Part shown: piece by piece, positions 1 through 8,488 of the stretch
Numbering within the stretch: position 1 is the stretch's first letter
Layout: every line of letters begins with the position of its first letter
DNA from: Paraburkholderia graminis C4D1M
GTDB lineage: Bacteria > Pseudomonadota > Gammaproteobacteria > Burkholderiales > Burkholderiaceae
NCBI RefSeq assembly: GCF_000172415.1
Contig: NZ_ABLD01000002.1
Coordinates: 372,001 to 436,000 of the forward strand
Reading direction: 5' to 3'
DNA length: 64,000 bases
Position numbers and translations under genes: made by a program
The notes under the pieces: generated by a model
Seen by the model: only the letters and a program-made list of their open reading frames with translations
Told to the model about the DNA's origin: nothing
The model's database searches: none

Positions 1-323
1 GTCGCAAGCAGATGCTGTTTCCGGCCGGCGACGCAAAGCACGTCGTGATCGTCAGCAACGACGGCATTCCGCAGGAATTCGACGCGATCCGCCGCGGCGA
101 CATCGACGCCACCGTGTCGCAGCCCGCCGATTCGTACGCAAAGTACGGCCTCTACTACATCAAGGCGGCGTTGGCCGGGCAGACCTTCAAGCCCGGCCCG
201 ACCGATCACGGCAGCACGATCATCCAGCTCGCGCCGGGCATCCTCGAAGACCAGTTGCCCGCGCCGCTCGTCACGAAGTCGAATGTCGACGACAAGGCGC
301 TGTGGGGCAACACCGTCAAATGA
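1..323 (+). CDS. sugar ABC transporter substrate-binding protein, C-terminal part (cut by window edge)
   Basis: This is the 3' end of a periplasmic binding protein of the ribose/galactose type; its start lies left of the window. The visible residues end in a typical tail for the family (LVTKSNVDDKALWGN, then the stop). Its stop codon overlaps the start of the ABC ATPase as ATGA, so the two are translationally coupled. The downstream enzymes suggest it captures L-fucose or a related sugar in the periplasm; that substrate is inferred from context only. The family is fairly sure from neighbours and tail, but most of the protein is not visible. Confidence 0.8.
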   Translation, partial: RKQMLFPAGDAKHVVIVSNDGIPQEFDAIRRGDIDATVSQPADSYAKYGLYYIKAALAGQTFKPGPTDHGSTIIQLAPGILEDQLPAPLVTKSNVDDKALWGNTVK

Positions 324-367
324 GCGGCGACATGAGCGGCGACATCAGTGGCGACATCAGCGAGCGC
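320..367 (+). repeat. 12-base tandem repeat at the start of the ATPase gene
   Basis: ATGAGCGGCGAC occurs twice in direct succession (320-331 and 332-343), followed by a degenerate copy at 344-355 and the start of a fourth. The repeat duplicates the start codon, giving two in-frame ATGs. It encodes MSGD-MSGD-ISGD ahead of the conserved ATPase domain and probably arose by slippage. Confidence 0.85.
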
Positions 368-1885
368 GCTTCATCCATGCGAATTGCTTCGGTGGTCGAA
401 GCATTGTCGGTCACCAAACGCTACGGCTCGACGGCGGCGCTGAACGACGTGAGCATTCGCGTGATGCCCGGCGAGTCGCATGCGCTCGTCGGGCGCAACG
501 GCGCGGGCAAGTCGACGCTCGTGTCGATCCTGACCGGCTTGCGCAAACCCGATACCGGCGACGTGCGCTTTAACGGCGAGCCCGCGCCGCCCCTCGCCGA
601 CCGCGATGCATGGCGCGAGCGCGTGGCCTGCGTGTATCAGCATTCGACGATCATTCGCGACCTGTCCGTCGCGGAAAATCTGTTCATCAACCGGCAGCCG
701 TCGCGAGGCGGCGTGATCGACTGGCGAACCATGCGCCGCGACGCGCGCGCCTTGCTCGACCACTGGAAGATCGACGTGCGTGAAGACGCGCGCGCCGGCG
801 ACCTGAGCGTCGAGGCGCGGCAACTCGTCGAGATCGCGCGGGCGTTGTCGTACGGCGCGCGCTTCATCATCCTCGACGAACCCACCGCGCAGCTCGACGG
901 CGACGAAATCAAGCGGCTCTTTCGGCGCATCGAGGAATTGCAGCGCGAAGGCGTGACCTTTCTGTTCATCTCGCACCATCTGCAGGAGGTGTACGAGATT
1001 TGCCAGGCGGTCACAGTATTGCGCGACGCGCGGCATATCGTCAGCGCGCCGGTTTCCGCGTTGCCGCGCGAACAGTTGATCGAAGCGATGACGGGCGAAC
1101 GCGGCGGCCTTCTGGTCGCGGATGCGGCGGCGCGCGAACCGTTGCGCGCCGACACCGCGATTGCGCTGCAAGTCGACCGGCTCAGCGGCGCGGATTACGA
1201 AGACGTGTCGTTCGCCGTCAAGCGCGGCGAAGTCGTCGGCTTGACCGGCGCGACGAGCAGCGGCCGCACAAGCGTGGCGGAAGCGATTGCCGGCTTGCGC
1301 GCGGCGAAGCGCGGCACGATCAGCGTGGACGGCGTGAGCCTGCCGCCCGGCGATGTGCCCGCAGCGCTCGCGCACGGCATCGGCTGCGTGCCGAAAGACC
1401 GCCATCACGAGGGGCTCGTGTTGACGCAATCGATCGCGGAAAACGCGTCGATGACGATCGCGCGGCTCTTCGGCAAGTTCGGCATCGCGACGCCCGCAAA
1501 GAAAAACGCGTTCGGCCAGAAGATGATCGACGCGCTCGGCATCGTCGCTCAGGGACCGGAGCACGTCGTATCCGGCCTATCGGGCGGCAATCAGCAGAAG
1601 GTCGTGATGGCGCGCGCACTCGCCACCAATCCCAACGTGCTGGTGCTGATCGACCCCACGGCGGGCGTCGACGTGAAATCGAAAGAAGCGCTGCTCTCCG
1701 TCGTGGATCGCGTGCGCGAAGAAGGCAAGGCCGTGCTGGTCGTGTCCGGCGAACTCGACGATCTGCGCACCTGTGACCGTGTTCTCGTCATGTTCCGAGG
1801 CCGTATCGCCGCGGAATTTCCCGCGGGATGGCAGGACCAGGATCTGATTGCATCCGTTGAAGGAGTAAGTCTCCATGAAGAATAG
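320..1885 (+). CDS. sugar ABC transporter ATP-binding protein, RbsA/AraG type with two ATPase halves
   Basis: This cytoplasmic subunit of 521 residues powers sugar import. The first ATPase half has Walker A GRNGAGKST (about residues 58-66) and a normal Walker B (ILDEPTAQLD). The second half has the degenerate P-loop usual in this family (GATSSGRTS) and a good signature, LSGGNQQKVVMARAL. Its second Walker B reads LVLIDPTAGVD, so the usual D-E pair is replaced by I444-D445, which is unusual. I chose the ATG at 320 because it overlaps the upstream stop as ATGA; ATG 332 and ATG 377 are alternatives. The N-terminus is a short MSGD/ISGD repeat. It overlaps the permease gene by 11 bases. Confidence 0.93.
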   Translation: MSGDMSGDISGDISERASSMRIASVVEALSVTKRYGSTAALNDVSIRVMPGESHALVGRNGAGKSTLVSILTGLRKPDTGDVRFNGEPAPPLADRDAWRERVACVYQHSTIIRDLSVAENLFINRQPSRGGVIDWRTMRRDARALLDHWKIDVREDARAGDLSVEARQLVEIARALSYGARFIILDEPTAQLDGDEIKRLFRRIEELQREGVTFLFISHHLQEVYEICQAVTVLRDARHIVSAPVSALPREQLIEAMTGERGGLLVADAAAREPLRADTAIALQVDRLSGADYEDVSFAVKRGEVVGLTGATSSGRTSVAEAIAGLRAAKRGTISVDGVSLPPGDVPAALAHGIGCVPKDRHHEGLVLTQSIAENASMTIARLFGKFGIATPAKKNAFGQKMIDALGIVAQGPEHVVSGLSGGNQQKVVMARALATNPNVLVLIDPTAGVDVKSKEALLSVVDRVREEGKAVLVVSGELDDLRTCDRVLVMFRGRIAAEFPAGWQDQDLIASVEGVSLHEE

Positions 1886-2948
1886 TGTGCCCAGTCCCGC
1901 GTTCGGCGCGGCGCAGGCCCATGTCCACGCGCAAGCGTCCGCATCCGCATCTGCATCTGCGTCGGCTTCGCGCGGCAAACGCGGACGCTCGCAACTTGCA
2001 CGCTTGCGTGAGCTCGCGTTGTTGCCGGCGCTCGTGCTGCTGATCGTGATCGGCGCGTTCGTGAGCCCGAGCTTTCTCACGCGTGCGAATCTGATCAGCG
2101 TGCTCGGCGCGTCGGCGGCGCTCGCGCTTGTCGTGCTCGCCGAATCGCTGATCGTGCTGACGGGCAAATTCGATTTGTCGCTCGAATCGACGGTCGGCAT
2201 TGCGCCGGCCGTGGGCGCGATGCTCGTGATGCCGGCCGCCTCCGCCGGATTCGGCACGCAATGGCCCGCCGCGGCCGGCTTGCTGGCGATTCTCGCGGTC
2301 GGCGCAGTAGTCGGCGCGATCAACGGTTTTCTGGTGGTGCGTTTGCGGCTGAACGCCTTCATCGTCACGCTGGCCATGCTGATCGTGCTGCGCGGCATGC
2401 TCGTCGGCGCGACCAAGGGCGGCACGCTGTTCGACATGCCGCCGTCGTTCTTCTCGCTCGCGACCACCATCGTGCTGGGCTTGCCGTTGTCGGTGTGGCT
2501 CGCCGCGGTGGCGTTCGCGATCGCCGCCTTCATGCTGCGCTATCACCGGCTCGGCCGCGCGCTGTATGCGATCGGCGGCAATCCGGAAGCGGCGCGCGCG
2601 GCGGGCATTCGCGTCGAGCGCATCACGTGGGGCGTGTTCATTCTCGGCAGCATGCTCGCTTCGCTTGGCGGCCTGATCGTGACCGGCTATGTCGGCGCGA
2701 TCAATGCGAACCAGGGCAACGGCATGATCTTTACGGTGTTCGCGGCAGCGGTGATCGGCGGCATTTCGCTCGACGGCGGCAAGGGCACGATGATCGGCGC
2801 GCTCTCCGGCGTGCTGCTGCTCGGCGTCGTGCAAAACCTGCTGACGCTGGCGCAAGTGCCGTCGTTCTGGATTCAGGCGATCTACGGCGCGATCATCCTC
2901 GGCTCGCTGATGGTGGCGCGCCTCGCGAGCGGCGAAGGCCAGAACTAA
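1875..2948 (+). CDS. sugar ABC transporter permease, RbsC/AraH type
   Basis: This 357-residue inner-membrane protein forms the channel of the sugar importer. It has many hydrophobic segments, beginning around residues 45-65. It carries the typical family region (LGRALYAIGGNPEAARAAGI), in which the EAA-like loop contacts the ATPase. A GGAG ribosome site lies just before ATG 1875, within the end of the ATPase gene. The N-terminus is odd: residues 19-32 are an alternating Ala-Ser run encoded by hexamer-like DNA repeats, ahead of a basic stretch. Binding protein, ATPase and permease in this order make a complete importer. Confidence 0.93.
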   Translation: MKNSVPSPAFGAAQAHVHAQASASASASASASRGKRGRSQLARLRELALLPALVLLIVIGAFVSPSFLTRANLISVLGASAALALVVLAESLIVLTGKFDLSLESTVGIAPAVGAMLVMPAASAGFGTQWPAAAGLLAILAVGAVVGAINGFLVVRLRLNAFIVTLAMLIVLRGMLVGATKGGTLFDMPPSFFSLATTIVLGLPLSVWLAAVAFAIAAFMLRYHRLGRALYAIGGNPEAARAAGIRVERITWGVFILGSMLASLGGLIVTGYVGAINANQGNGMIFTVFAAAVIGGISLDGGKGTMIGALSGVLLLGVVQNLLTLAQVPSFWIQAIYGAIILGSLMVARLASGEGQN

Positions 2949-2984
2949 CACAACGCTCATTCAACGGCCTGACGGAGAACTCAT

Positions 2985-3311
2985 TTGACGAGCCGCCAAC
3001 AAGAAACCGATCCGCGACTGATCCTGCTCAGTCCGGACGACAACTGCCTGATCGCGGCGGCGCGTCTCGACGCCGGCACGCAGGTGCAGATCGAAGGCGA
3101 GAGCGTCACGCTGTCGCGGACCATCGAACTCGGGCACAAGGTGGCGCGCCGCGATCTGGCGAAAGACGACAAGGTGCTGCGCTACGGCGCCGTGATCGGC
3201 CACGTCACCGAAGCGGTGCCGCGCGGCGAGCATCTGCATACGCACAACCTCGAAAGCGATTACCTGCCGACGTACACGCACGACGCGGGTCATCAATTCG
3301 TCCACCACTGA
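2985..3311 (+). CDS. UxaA-family sugar-acid dehydratase, small N-terminal subunit (SAF domain)
   Basis: This 108-residue protein matches the N-terminal SAF domain of altronate/galactarate-type dehydratases, including the HTHN motif (HLHTHNLESD) near residues 84-93. In most UxaA enzymes this domain is fused to the catalytic part; here it is a separate gene directly before it. The start is TTG 2985, with GGAG a few bases upstream. From its place in the operon the complex probably dehydrates L-fuconate to 2-keto-3-deoxy-L-fuconate. The family is clear; the substrate is inferred. Confidence 0.85.
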   Translation: MTSRQQETDPRLILLSPDDNCLIAAARLDAGTQVQIEGESVTLSRTIELGHKVARRDLAKDDKVLRYGAVIGHVTEAVPRGEHLHTHNLESDYLPTYTHDAGHQFVHH

Positions 3312-3332
3312 TTTGCGCATCACGAGGCGGCC

Positions 3333-4667
3333 TTGCGCCGCGCTGGAATGAACATGACTGAGACATCCGTAGCAAGCGCCTCTGCGCAACAGCCGACGCT
3401 GCAAGGCTACCTGCGCAGCGACGGCCGCAAGGGCATCCGCAACGTGGTTGCCGTCGCGTATCTGGTCGAGTGCGCGCATCACGTGGCGCGCGAGATCGTC
3501 ACGCAGTTTCGCGAGCCGCTCGACGCGTTCGGCGAGGCCGGCGCGGCGCATGAAGCGCCGGTTCATCTGATCGGCTTTCCCGGCTGCTATCCAAACGGCT
3601 ACGCGGAGAAAATGCTCGAGCGGCTGACCACGCATCCGAACGTCGGCGCGGTGCTGTTCGTGTCGCTGGGATGCGAGAGCATGAACAAGCACTACCTCGT
3701 CGATGTCGTGCGCGCGAGCGGCCGTCCCGTCGAAGTGCTGACCATTCAGGAGAAAGGCGGCACGCGCAGCACGATTCAGTATGGCGTGGACTGGGTTCGC
3801 GGCGCGCGCGAGCAGCTCGCCGCGCAGCAGAAGGTGCCGATGGCGCTGAGCGAACTCGTGGTCGGCACGATTTGCGGCGGCTCCGACGGCACCAGCGGCA
3901 TCACCGCGAATCCGGCCGTGGGCCGTGCGTTCGATCATCTGATCGACGCGGGCGCGACCTGCATCTTCGAGGAAACCGGCGAACTCGTGGGCTGCGAGTT
4001 TCATATGAAGACGCGCGCGGCGCGGCCCGAACTCGGCGATGCGATCGTCGAGTGTGTGGCCAAGGCGGCGCGCTATTACTCGATTCTCGGCCACGGCAGT
4101 TTCGCGGTCGGCAACGCGGACGGCGGCCTCACCACGCAGGAAGAAAAGTCGCTCGGCGCGTATGCGAAAAGCGGGGCGTCGCCAATCGCGGGCATCGTCA
4201 AGCCGGGCGATATTCCGCCGACCGGCGGCCTGTATCTGCTCGACGTGGTGCCGGACGGCGAGCCGCGTTTCGGCTTTCCGAACATCAGCGACAATGCGGA
4301 AATCGGCGAACTGATTGCGTGCGGCGCGCATGTGATTCTGTTCACGACCGGACGCGGTTCGGTGGTGGGCTCGGCGATCTCGCCGGTCATCAAGGTGTGC
4401 GCGAATCCCGCCACGTATCGCAATCTGTCCGGCGACATGGACGTCGACGCAGGCCGCATTCTGGAGGGGCGCGGCACGCTCGACGAAGTGGGCCGCGAGG
4501 TGTTCGAGCAGACCGTGGCGGTGTCGCAAGGCGCGGCGTCGAAATCGGAAATGCTGGGCCACCAGGAATTCATTCTGACGTACAAGACGTTCGAGCCGGT
4601 CGGGCCCGCGTGCCTGCCGTCGAGCGTGGCGGCGCCGCGTCGTGTTGTTGCGGTCGAGCCGCAGTAA
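3333..4667 (+). CDS. UxaA-family sugar-acid dehydratase, large catalytic subunit
   Basis: This 444-residue protein is the main domain of an altronate dehydratase-type enzyme. It has the conserved GGSDGTSGITANPAVG stretch, the ETGELVGCE region and a C-terminal HQEF motif, and family members bind a divalent metal. It probably works with the SAF subunit 21 bases upstream on L-fuconate, in place of the enolase-type fuconate dehydratase used by Xanthomonas. I used TTG 3333 because GAGG lies 5 bases upstream; ATG 3348 and ATG 3354 are also possible. The substrate is inferred from the neighbouring lactonase and dehydrogenases. Confidence 0.87.
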   Translation: MRRAGMNMTETSVASASAQQPTLQGYLRSDGRKGIRNVVAVAYLVECAHHVAREIVTQFREPLDAFGEAGAAHEAPVHLIGFPGCYPNGYAEKMLERLTTHPNVGAVLFVSLGCESMNKHYLVDVVRASGRPVEVLTIQEKGGTRSTIQYGVDWVRGAREQLAAQQKVPMALSELVVGTICGGSDGTSGITANPAVGRAFDHLIDAGATCIFEETGELVGCEFHMKTRAARPELGDAIVECVAKAARYYSILGHGSFAVGNADGGLTTQEEKSLGAYAKSGASPIAGIVKPGDIPPTGGLYLLDVVPDGEPRFGFPNISDNAEIGELIACGAHVILFTTGRGSVVGSAISPVIKVCANPATYRNLSGDMDVDAGRILEGRGTLDEVGREVFEQTVAVSQGAASKSEMLGHQEFILTYKTFEPVGPACLPSSVAAPRRVVAVEPQ

Positions 4668-4779
4668 CGCAACGCAATAAGGCAGCGCAAGAACCGCAGT
4701 GAAGAACCGCACTGAGCGTCGGCTCGCGGTGTGATAAAAAGCTCATTCGACAGAGTGTGACCAGGATGGAGACGGGTAC

Positions 4780-5820
4780 ATGACCGCAACGATCGGTTCG
4801 AAGGTTCGGCAGCGCCGCCGCGTCGGGCGTAGCGCGCTGGAATTAACCGGCTTGAGCCTCGGCAGTGCGCCGCTTGGCGGCCTCTATCGCGATCTGTCGG
4901 ATGAAGAAGCGCACGCGACCATCGCGGCCGCGTGGGACGCCGGCGTGCGCTATTTCGACACCGCGCCGCATTACGGGCACACCAAGGCGGAGCATCGTCT
5001 GGGCGACGCATTGCGCCGCTATCCGCGTGGCGAGTATGCGATGTCGACCAAGGTAGGCCGCCGCTTCGTGCCGCGCACGACGCCCTACGACGGCAAGGAA
5101 GGCTGGCAAAATCCGCTGCCCTTCGAGGCGATTTACGACTACACGCACGACGGCATTCTGCGTTCGTTCGAAGACAGCCAGCAGCGGCTCGGCATCGTCG
5201 ACATCGACATTTTGCTGGTGCACGACATTGGCCGCGTCACGCACGGCGACAACAATCCGCATTACTGGCGGCAACTGACCGAAGGCGGCGGCTTTCGGGC
5301 GCTCGACGAACTGCGCTCGGCCGGCGCGGTGAAGGCCGTGGGACTCGGCGTGAACGAAAGCGCCGTGATTCTCGACGCGATGGCCGAGTTCGATATCGAT
5401 TGCGCGTTGCTTGCGGGCCGTTATACGCTCCTCGAACAGACGACGCTCGACGACCTCCTGCCGGCGTGTGAACAGCGCGGCGTCAGCATCCTGTTGGGCG
5501 GCGCTTTCAACTCGGGCATTCTGGCGCGCGGTGTCGAAGGCGATCTGAAATTCAACTACGGCGAGGCGCCGCGCGAAGTGATCGAGCGTGTTGCGCGGCT
5601 TGAAGCGGTGTGCCGCGCGCACGGCGTGCCGCTCGCCGCCGCGGCCTTGCAGTTTCCGTATGCGCATCCGGCGGTCGCCACCGTGCTGACCGGCGCGCGC
5701 AGTGCCGAAGAACTGCGCGAGAACGCGGCGTCGTTCGAGTTGCCCATCCCGGCGGCCTTGTGGTCCGCCTTGCGCGACGAGGGCCTGCTCGACGCCCGCG
5801 CGCCCGCGCCAGAGGACTGA
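4780..5820 (+). CDS. aldo/keto reductase, probable L-fucose dehydrogenase
   Basis: This 346-residue NAD(P)-dependent cytoplasmic enzyme has the full catalytic tetrad of the aldo/keto reductase fold: D60, Y65, K91 and H148 (YFDTAPHYG, MSTKVGR, LLVHDIG). The subfamily includes D-threo-aldose 1-dehydrogenase (L-fucose dehydrogenase) and pyridoxal 4-dehydrogenase. It would oxidise L-fucose at C1 to the lactone, and the next gene encodes the matching lactonase. D-arabinose and L-galactose are known alternative substrates of such enzymes. A 112-base gap with no terminator separates it from the dehydratase genes. Confidence 0.88.
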   Translation: MTATIGSKVRQRRRVGRSALELTGLSLGSAPLGGLYRDLSDEEAHATIAAAWDAGVRYFDTAPHYGHTKAEHRLGDALRRYPRGEYAMSTKVGRRFVPRTTPYDGKEGWQNPLPFEAIYDYTHDGILRSFEDSQQRLGIVDIDILLVHDIGRVTHGDNNPHYWRQLTEGGGFRALDELRSAGAVKAVGLGVNESAVILDAMAEFDIDCALLAGRYTLLEQTTLDDLLPACEQRGVSILLGGAFNSGILARGVEGDLKFNYGEAPREVIERVARLEAVCRAHGVPLAAAALQFPYAHPAVATVLTGARSAEELRENAASFELPIPAALWSALRDEGLLDARAPAPED

Positions 5821-5827
5821 TCCGAAC

Positions 5828-6658
5828 ATGCGTATCGATGCCCACCAGCACTATTGGGACCCCGCCCGCGGCGATTACGAATGGCTCACGCCGGAACTCG
5901 AGATTCTGTACAGGCCGTTCGGCCCGGCGGATCTCGCGCCGTTGCGGGAGCAAACCGGCATCGAGAAAACGGTGGTCGTGCAGGCGGCGCCGACCATCGA
6001 CGAAACGCGTTATTTGCTGGACATCGCGCGCAACGAGCCGTCGATTGCCGGCGTGGTCGGCTGGGTGCCGCTGCTGCTGCCCACCGCGCCGGCTTTGATC
6101 GACGCGCTCACGGACGAGCCCAAGTTCAAGGGCGTGCGCCCGATGCTGCAAGATCTGCCCGACGATACCTGGATCGCGAATCCCGATCTCGCGCCGGCCA
6201 TCGACGCGCTGATCGCACACGACCTCGCTTTCGACGCGCTGATCTACGCGCGGCACGTCGAACACGTTGAAACCTTCGCGCGACGCTTTCCGGCGCTGCG
6301 CATCGTGGTCGACCACGGCGCGAAGCCGCCGATCCGCTACGGTCAGGCGGGCTGGCAGACCTGGGCGGATGCAATTACGCGGCTCGCCGCGTTGCCCGGC
6401 GTGCACTGCAAGCTGTCCGGACTCGCGACCGAGGCGTCGCCAGGCTGGACCGAAGACACGCTGCGGCCCTACGTCGAGCATCTGCTGGCCACGTTCGGTC
6501 CCGCGCGGCTGATGTGGGGCAGCGACTGGCCGGTGCTCGAACTCAACGGCGATTATCTGCTGTGGCATTCGGTGGCGAACACGCTGCTTGCGTCGCTTGC
6601 CGACAGCGAGCGCGAAGCGATTTTCGGCGGCAACGCCGCAGCGTTTTATCGACTGTGA
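5828..6658 (+). CDS. amidohydrolase-family sugar lactonase, probable L-fuconolactonase
   Basis: This 276-residue enzyme belongs to the COG3618 branch of the amidohydrolase superfamily. It has the N-terminal HxH metal motif (H6, H8 in MRIDAHQHYWD), a later VDHGAKPP strand, and the C-terminal SDWPV motif with D233. COG3618 members in Burkholderia are known L-fucono-1,5-lactonases. It would open the lactone made by the aldo/keto reductase to L-fuconate. I chose ATG 5828, 7 bases after the upstream stop, because translation from there begins directly with the conserved metal-binding strand. Confidence 0.88.
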   Translation: MRIDAHQHYWDPARGDYEWLTPELEILYRPFGPADLAPLREQTGIEKTVVVQAAPTIDETRYLLDIARNEPSIAGVVGWVPLLLPTAPALIDALTDEPKFKGVRPMLQDLPDDTWIANPDLAPAIDALIAHDLAFDALIYARHVEHVETFARRFPALRIVVDHGAKPPIRYGQAGWQTWADAITRLAALPGVHCKLSGLATEASPGWTEDTLRPYVEHLLATFGPARLMWGSDWPVLELNGDYLLWHSVANTLLASLADSEREAIFGGNAAAFYRL

Positions 6659-6713
6659 TGTGACCCAAGCAAACGGACCAACACAGGTTAAGCCCATTCA
6701 ACTGGAGTCGTAG

Positions 6714-7457
6714 ATGACGCAAAGACTGGCCGGCAAGACAGCATTGATTACCGCAGCGGGACAGGGCATCGGGCTCGCGACCGCGGAAATGTTCGCACGC
6801 GAAGGCGCGCGTGTGATCGCCACGGACATTCGCATCGACGGCCTCGCCGGCAAGCCGGTCGAGGCGCGCAAGCTCGACGTGCTCGACGGCGAGGCGATCA
6901 AGGCATTGGCCGCCGAAATCGGTCCGATCGACGTGCTGTTCAACTGCGCGGGCTTCGTGCATGCGGGCTCGATCCTCGAATGCAGCGAGGAAGATTGGGA
7001 CTTCGCGTTCGACCTGAACGCGAAGGCGATGTACCGGATGATCCGCGCATTCCTGCCAGGCATGCTCGAGCGCGGCGGCGGCTCGATCATCAATATGTCG
7101 TCGGCGGCGTCGAGCGTGAAGGGCGTGCCGAATCGCTTCGCGTACAGCGCGTCGAAGGCGGCGGTGGTCGGGCTGACCAAATCGGTCGCCGCGGACTTCA
7201 TCACGCGTGGTGTACGCTGTAACGCGATTTGCCCGGGCACGGTGTCGTCGCCGTCGCTCGAACAGCGAATCGCCGCGCAGGCCGCGGCGCAAGGCGCGAC
7301 GCTCGAAGCCGTGCAGGCCGCGTTCGTCGCGCGTCAGCCGATGGGCCGCATCGGCAAGCCGGAAGAGATCGCCGCACTGGCGCTGTATCTCGCGTCGGAC
7401 GAATCGGCGTTCACGACCGGCCATGCGCATGTGATCGACGGCGGCTGGTCGAACTGA
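6714..7457 (+). CDS. short-chain dehydrogenase, probable 2-keto-3-deoxy-L-fuconate dehydrogenase
   Basis: This 247-residue cytoplasmic SDR has the Rossmann motif TAAGQGIG (residues 13-20), NCAG (77-80), and catalytic S130, Y144 and K148 (YSASK). Asp38 after the second strand favours NAD+ over NADP+. In the non-phosphorylating fucose pathway the SDR oxidises 2-keto-3-deoxy-L-fuconate to the 2,4-diketo acid, the substrate of the FAH hydrolase encoded next. The gene has a GGAG site before ATG 6714. The role is inferred from the operon; the enzyme class is certain. Confidence 0.9.
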   Translation: MTQRLAGKTALITAAGQGIGLATAEMFAREGARVIATDIRIDGLAGKPVEARKLDVLDGEAIKALAAEIGPIDVLFNCAGFVHAGSILECSEEDWDFAFDLNAKAMYRMIRAFLPGMLERGGGSIINMSSAASSVKGVPNRFAYSASKAAVVGLTKSVAADFITRGVRCNAICPGTVSSPSLEQRIAAQAAAQGATLEAVQAAFVARQPMGRIGKPEEIAALALYLASDESAFTTGHAHVIDGGWSN

Positions 7458-7534
7458 TTCATGCGCGCCTGCCTGAGCCGGCGCGCGTTGACGTACCAAC
7501 TGAACACCACTGAAACCCAGAGGAAAGTGCAACG

Positions 7535-8383
7535 ATGAAACTGCTTCGTTACGGGCCGAAAGGCCAGGAAAAGCCGGGCTTGCTCGACGCGCAAGGCAAG
7601 ATTCGCGATCTGTCCGGCGTGGTTGCCGACATCGACGGCGCGGCGTTGACCGACGCAAACCTCGCCAAACTGCGTGCAGTCGACGCGGCCTCGCTGCCCT
7701 TGGTCGAAGGCAATCCGCGCATTGGTCCGTGCGTCGGCAAGATCGGCAAATTCATCTGCATCGGCTTGAATTACGCGGATCACGCGGCTGAATCGAATCT
7801 GCCCGTGCCCGCCGAACCGGTGATCTTCAACAAGTGGACGAGCGCGATTTCCGGTCCCAACGACGACGTGGAAATTCCGCGCGGCTCGAAGAAAACCGAT
7901 TGGGAAGTGGAACTCGGCGTGGTGATCGGCAAGCCCGCGAAGTACGTGGACGAAGCGAATGCGCTCGACTACGTCGCCGGCTATTGCGTGATCAACGACG
8001 TGTCGGAACGCGAATGGCAGATCGAACGCGGCGGCACGTGGGACAAGGGCAAGGGCTTCGACACGTTTGGCCCGATCGGCCCGTGGATGGTCACGCGCGA
8101 CGAAGTCGCCGATCCGCAGAACCTGGGCCTGTGGCTCGAAGTGGACGGTCACCGCTATCAGAACGGCAACACGAAGACGATGGTGTTCGGCGTCGCCAAG
8201 CTGGTTTCGTATGTGTCGCAGTGCATGAGCCTGCAACCGGGCGACGTGATTTCCACTGGCACGCCGCCTGGAGTGGGCATGGGCGTGAAGCCGAACCCGG
8301 TGTATCTGAAGCCGGGGCAGACGATTCGCCTCGGCATCGAAGGTCTTGGCGAGCAAACGCAGAAGACCTACGCGGCGGAGTAA
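7535..8383 (+). CDS. fumarylacetoacetate hydrolase-family protein, probable 2,4-diketo-3-deoxy-L-fuconate hydrolase
   Basis: This 282-residue enzyme has the FAH catalytic domain from about residue 70 to the end. Visible motifs are CIGLNYADHAAESN, the metal-binding WEVELGVVIG, GYCVINDVSEREWQ and the C-terminal STGTPPGVGMG. Homologues cleave 2,4-diketo-3-deoxy sugar acids to pyruvate and a hydroxy acid (lactate when the substrate derives from L-fucose). It closes the operon. AGAGGAAAG lies before ATG 7535. Many such proteins are annotated as ureidoglycolate lyase, but the operon argues for the diketo-acid role. Confidence 0.87.
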   Translation: MKLLRYGPKGQEKPGLLDAQGKIRDLSGVVADIDGAALTDANLAKLRAVDAASLPLVEGNPRIGPCVGKIGKFICIGLNYADHAAESNLPVPAEPVIFNKWTSAISGPNDDVEIPRGSKKTDWEVELGVVIGKPAKYVDEANALDYVAGYCVINDVSEREWQIERGGTWDKGKGFDTFGPIGPWMVTRDEVADPQNLGLWLEVDGHRYQNGNTKTMVFGVAKLVSYVSQCMSLQPGDVISTGTPPGVGMGVKPNPVYLKPGQTIRLGIEGLGEQTQKTYAAE

Positions 8384-8446
8384 AACGCTCGCGGCCGACG
8401 CGGGGCGCGGGGCGCATGAGCCTCGCGCTTTCAACGTGAACTTCGC

Positions 8447-8488
8447 GTCAACTTCACGTCGTCAACTTCACGTCGTCGACTTCAATTC
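8447..8488. repeat. 14-base tandem repeat between converging genes
   Basis: Two perfect copies of GTCAACTTCACGTC (8447-8460 and 8461-8474) are followed by a degenerate third copy running to 8488. The third copy covers the stop codon of the thioesterase gene on the minus strand. No terminator hairpin with a T-run is evident between the two converging genes. Confidence 0.8.
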
